From: Bacteroidales bacterium
GTDB lineage: Bacteria > Bacteroidota > Bacteroidia > Bacteroidales > DTU049
Length of the DNA: 6,348 bases
Reading direction: 5' to 3'
Assembly: GCA_030017935.1 (NCBI GenBank)
Contig: JASEGF010000129.1
Coordinates: 1 to 6,348 of the forward strand
How positions within the stretch are numbered: position 1 is the stretch's first letter; every line of letters begins with the position of its first letter. The notes beneath the pieces were generated by a model, which was not told the origin of the DNA, ran no database searches, and was given only the letters and a program-made list of their open reading frames with translations. Position numbers and translations under genes: made by a program. This document shows, piece by piece, positions 5,024 to 6,348 of the stretch.

Positions 5024-6073
5024 ATGAAAAAAATATTAATAATTGTAGTTTTAATAAATTTATTTTCTAATTTATTTTCACAAAATTATATTGTAGTATT
5101 AGATGCTGGACATGGTGGCAAAGACCCTGGTGCGATATATGGTAATGTTAGAGAAAAAGATATCACTCTATCAATGGCCTTGGAAGTTGGTACAATTTTA
5201 ACGAATAAATATAATAATCTTCAGGTAATATATACTCGCCAATCAGATATTTTCGTACCTTTGATAGAGCGTACACGAATAGCTAATAAGAAACATGCTA
5301 ATCTTTTTGTTTCTTTTCATGTAAATGCTTCTAAATCTCCTGAACCTAGCGGCTATGAGGTTTATGTGATGGGAAATGCCAAAGTAAAAGCCTGGTTAGA
5401 GACAGCAATTGCAGAAAACTCAGTTGCTATCTATGAAGATGATTATTTGGAATCTTATGATGGCATAGATCCTAACTCTACTGAAGGATATATCGCTTTC
5501 TCTCTCTATCAAAATCAATTTCTCGATAAAAGTCTAATTTTAGCTGATAAAGTTACTAGCAGCACTTTGCAAGTAGCTCCTTTTATGAATAGAGGAATAA
5601 AACAAGCTCCTTTTTTTGTTCTCTACAAAGCTACAATGCCTTCAATACTTATCGAAATGGGGTTCATAACCAATCAACAAGATAGAACATGGATAACAAA
5701 TAAAGATAATCAAAAAAAAATAGCTAATAATATTGCTAATGCTATTGCAGATTATATAATAAATGTAGATAATTTCTCACTTGTAGAAAAAACCACTGCT
5801 GCAGATATAGATACTACTATCGCAGTTAGTAATGAATTAATTTATTATATCCAATTTTTATCAAGCTCAGAAAAACTTACAAATAATCATAAAATATATA
5901 AAGATTTCCCATCTGACTCTATTTCTTATTATTTTTTTAATAATGCTTATAGATATATATATGGTCATTTTACTAATTTTAATCAGGCACGAGACAAATT
6001 AAATTATGTAAAACAAAAAGGATATAAAGATGCTTTCATTGTTAAATTTAAAGATGGGAAAAGAGTTTTTTAG
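5024..6073 (+). CDS. Secreted N-acetylmuramoyl-L-alanine amidase with C-terminal SPOR-like domain
   Basis: The 349-residue product has a signal peptide (MKK, hydrophobic 4-18, cut near residue 19-20) and then an Amidase_3 domain at about 21-245. It should cut the bond between N-acetylmuramic acid and L-alanine in peptidoglycan, in the periplasm, as in daughter-cell separation. The zinc ligands are His30 (VLDAGHGG), Glu44 (REKD) and His99 (SFHVNAS); the catalytic Glu211 is in ILIEMGFITN. Between His99 and Glu211 an insert (about 121-170: AENSVAIYEDDY, then NSTEGYIAF) resembles the regulatory helix region of AmiB/AmiC-type enzymes, which is normally displaced by an EnvC-like activator; that regulation is inferred. 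After a Thr/Asp-rich linker (about 250-268), residues 272-349 (YYIQFLSSS to KDAFIVKFKDGKRVF) look like a divergent SPOR domain, which would bind denuded glycan at the septum. Family members with this tail occur in Bacteroidota. All key residues are intact. It has its own strong promoter. Confidence 0.92.
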   Translation: MKKILIIVVLINLFSNLFSQNYIVVLDAGHGGKDPGAIYGNVREKDITLSMALEVGTILTNKYNNLQVIYTRQSDIFVPLIERTRIANKKHANLFVSFHVNASKSPEPSGYEVYVMGNAKVKAWLETAIAENSVAIYEDDYLESYDGIDPNSTEGYIAFSLYQNQFLDKSLILADKVTSSTLQVAPFMNRGIKQAPFFVLYKATMPSILIEMGFITNQQDRTWITNKDNQKKIANNIANAIADYIINVDNFSLVEKTTAADIDTTIAVSNELIYYIQFLSSSEKLTNNHKIYKDFPSDSISYYFFNNAYRYIYGHFTNFNQARDKLNYVKQKGYKDAFIVKFKDGKRVF

Positions 6074-6138
6074 AAATTTTATATCTTTTTAACATCCTTT
6101 TATTTATTACTATTATTATCATTTATAACAAATTTTCA

Positions 6139-6150
6139 GGGCTAAAGCCC
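6139..6150. repeat. Short palindrome GGGCTAAAGCCC
   Basis: GGGC and GCCC can pair around TAAA, and a T run (ATATCTTTTT) follows at 6151-6160. It lies 66 bases after the amidase stop and could act as a weak terminator. The core GCTAAAGCCC recurs at 6184-6193, which favours a dispersed repeat instead. I recall GGGCTAAAGCCC as a frequent intergenic motif in Bacteroidota genomes. Confidence 0.5.
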
Positions 6151-6215
6151 ATATCTTTTTCTATGATAATGGTAGTGAGTAATGCTAAAGCCCACAACAC
6201 TTTCTATGTTATACC
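6141..6215. repeat. Imperfect 32-bp direct repeat, two copies
   Basis: Copy one starts at 6141 and copy two at 6184, a 43-bp period. Both begin with GCTAAAGCCC and share TTTCTATG at the same offset (17 bases from the unit start), with scattered mismatches between and after. The first copy is completed to a palindrome by GG at 6139-6140; the second is not. This looks like a small array of a degenerate intergenic element. Confidence 0.55.
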
Positions 6216-6233
6216 CTGACCTGAAGTCAGGGT
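6213..6233. repeat. REP-like hairpin, 8-bp stem
   Basis: ACCCTGAC (6213-6220) pairs perfectly with GTCAGGGT (6226-6233) around the loop CTGAA. The stem is far more GC-rich than its surroundings, and no T tract follows, so it is not a standard terminator. The CCTGACCTGAAGTCAGG pattern resembles dispersed palindromes I recall from Bacteroidota genomes, of the kind mobilised elsewhere by IS200-like REP transposases. No such gene is in the window. Confidence 0.55.
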
Positions 6234-6348
6234 TAATATTTGGCAATTTGTGAACTTTGTGTAATATCTTAGTGCCCTTTGTGGTAAAATAATTAACCTA
6301 AATAATTTACACACAGTAAACGTTATAAAACCACAACGATATTATTAT
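6234..6348. other. Noncoding right end with repeated TTTGTG
   Basis: No coding frame is supported on either strand up to the right edge. TTTGTG occurs at 6247-6252, 6256-6261 and 6278-6283, within text (CTTTGTGTAAT, CCTTTGTGGTAAAATAATTAA) that resembles a known type of spurious-ORF-producing intergenic repeat. The last 50 bases are plain AT-rich sequence. Confidence 0.4.

Noticed and set aside
6163..6219. 18-codon frame from ATG 6163 through the palindromes
   Set aside because: Composed wholly of the intergenic repeat units and lacks any gene-like context.

Overview
The window looks like a chromosomal piece of a very AT-rich member of the Bacteroidota. Three things point there. Several genes are preceded by the TAnnTTTG -7 element typical of that phylum, with A-rich leaders and no Shine-Dalgarno. 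The encoded proteins (PyrE, the NUDIX protein with its MYKIF start, and the amidase with a C-terminal SPOR-like domain) have the look of that phylum. A pyrE/NUDIX divergent pair is an arrangement I recall from flavobacteria and relatives. Genus cannot be fixed from the sequence.

Layout. 1-477 holds no gene, only AT-rich sequence with two small hairpins and, at its end, a promoter. 478-1788 holds two plus-strand genes for small exported proteins: one probably carries SH3-like folds and is possibly a lipoprotein, and the other is unrecognised. A doubtful 35-codon reading frame lies between them. 1789-1901 is a convergent gap. 1902-3419 (minus) is hutH, histidine ammonia-lyase, with all key catalytic residues visible. 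3420-3643 holds the hutH promoter, a 14-bp tandem repeat directly upstream of it, and low-complexity spacer. 3644-4300 (minus) is pyrE, orotate phosphoribosyltransferase. It diverges from a NUDIX hydrolase gene (4308-4934, plus), with only 7 bp between the two start codons. 5024-6073 (plus) is a secreted N-acetylmuramoyl-L-alanine amidase with its own well-formed promoter. 6074-6348 is noncoding and carries REP-like palindromes.

The genes do not form one pathway: pyrimidine synthesis (pyrE), histidine breakdown (hutH), nucleotide-type hydrolysis (NUDIX), cell-wall cleavage (amidase) and two exported accessory proteins each appear to have separate transcription. I found no mobile-element gene, CRISPR array, tRNA or rRNA, and no convincing new multi-gene system. 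The most distinctive features are the nearly abutting pyrE/NUDIX start region with probably overlapping 5' transcripts, the tandem repeat next to the hutH promoter, the palindrome cluster at the 3' end, and the two fast-evolving secreted proteins.
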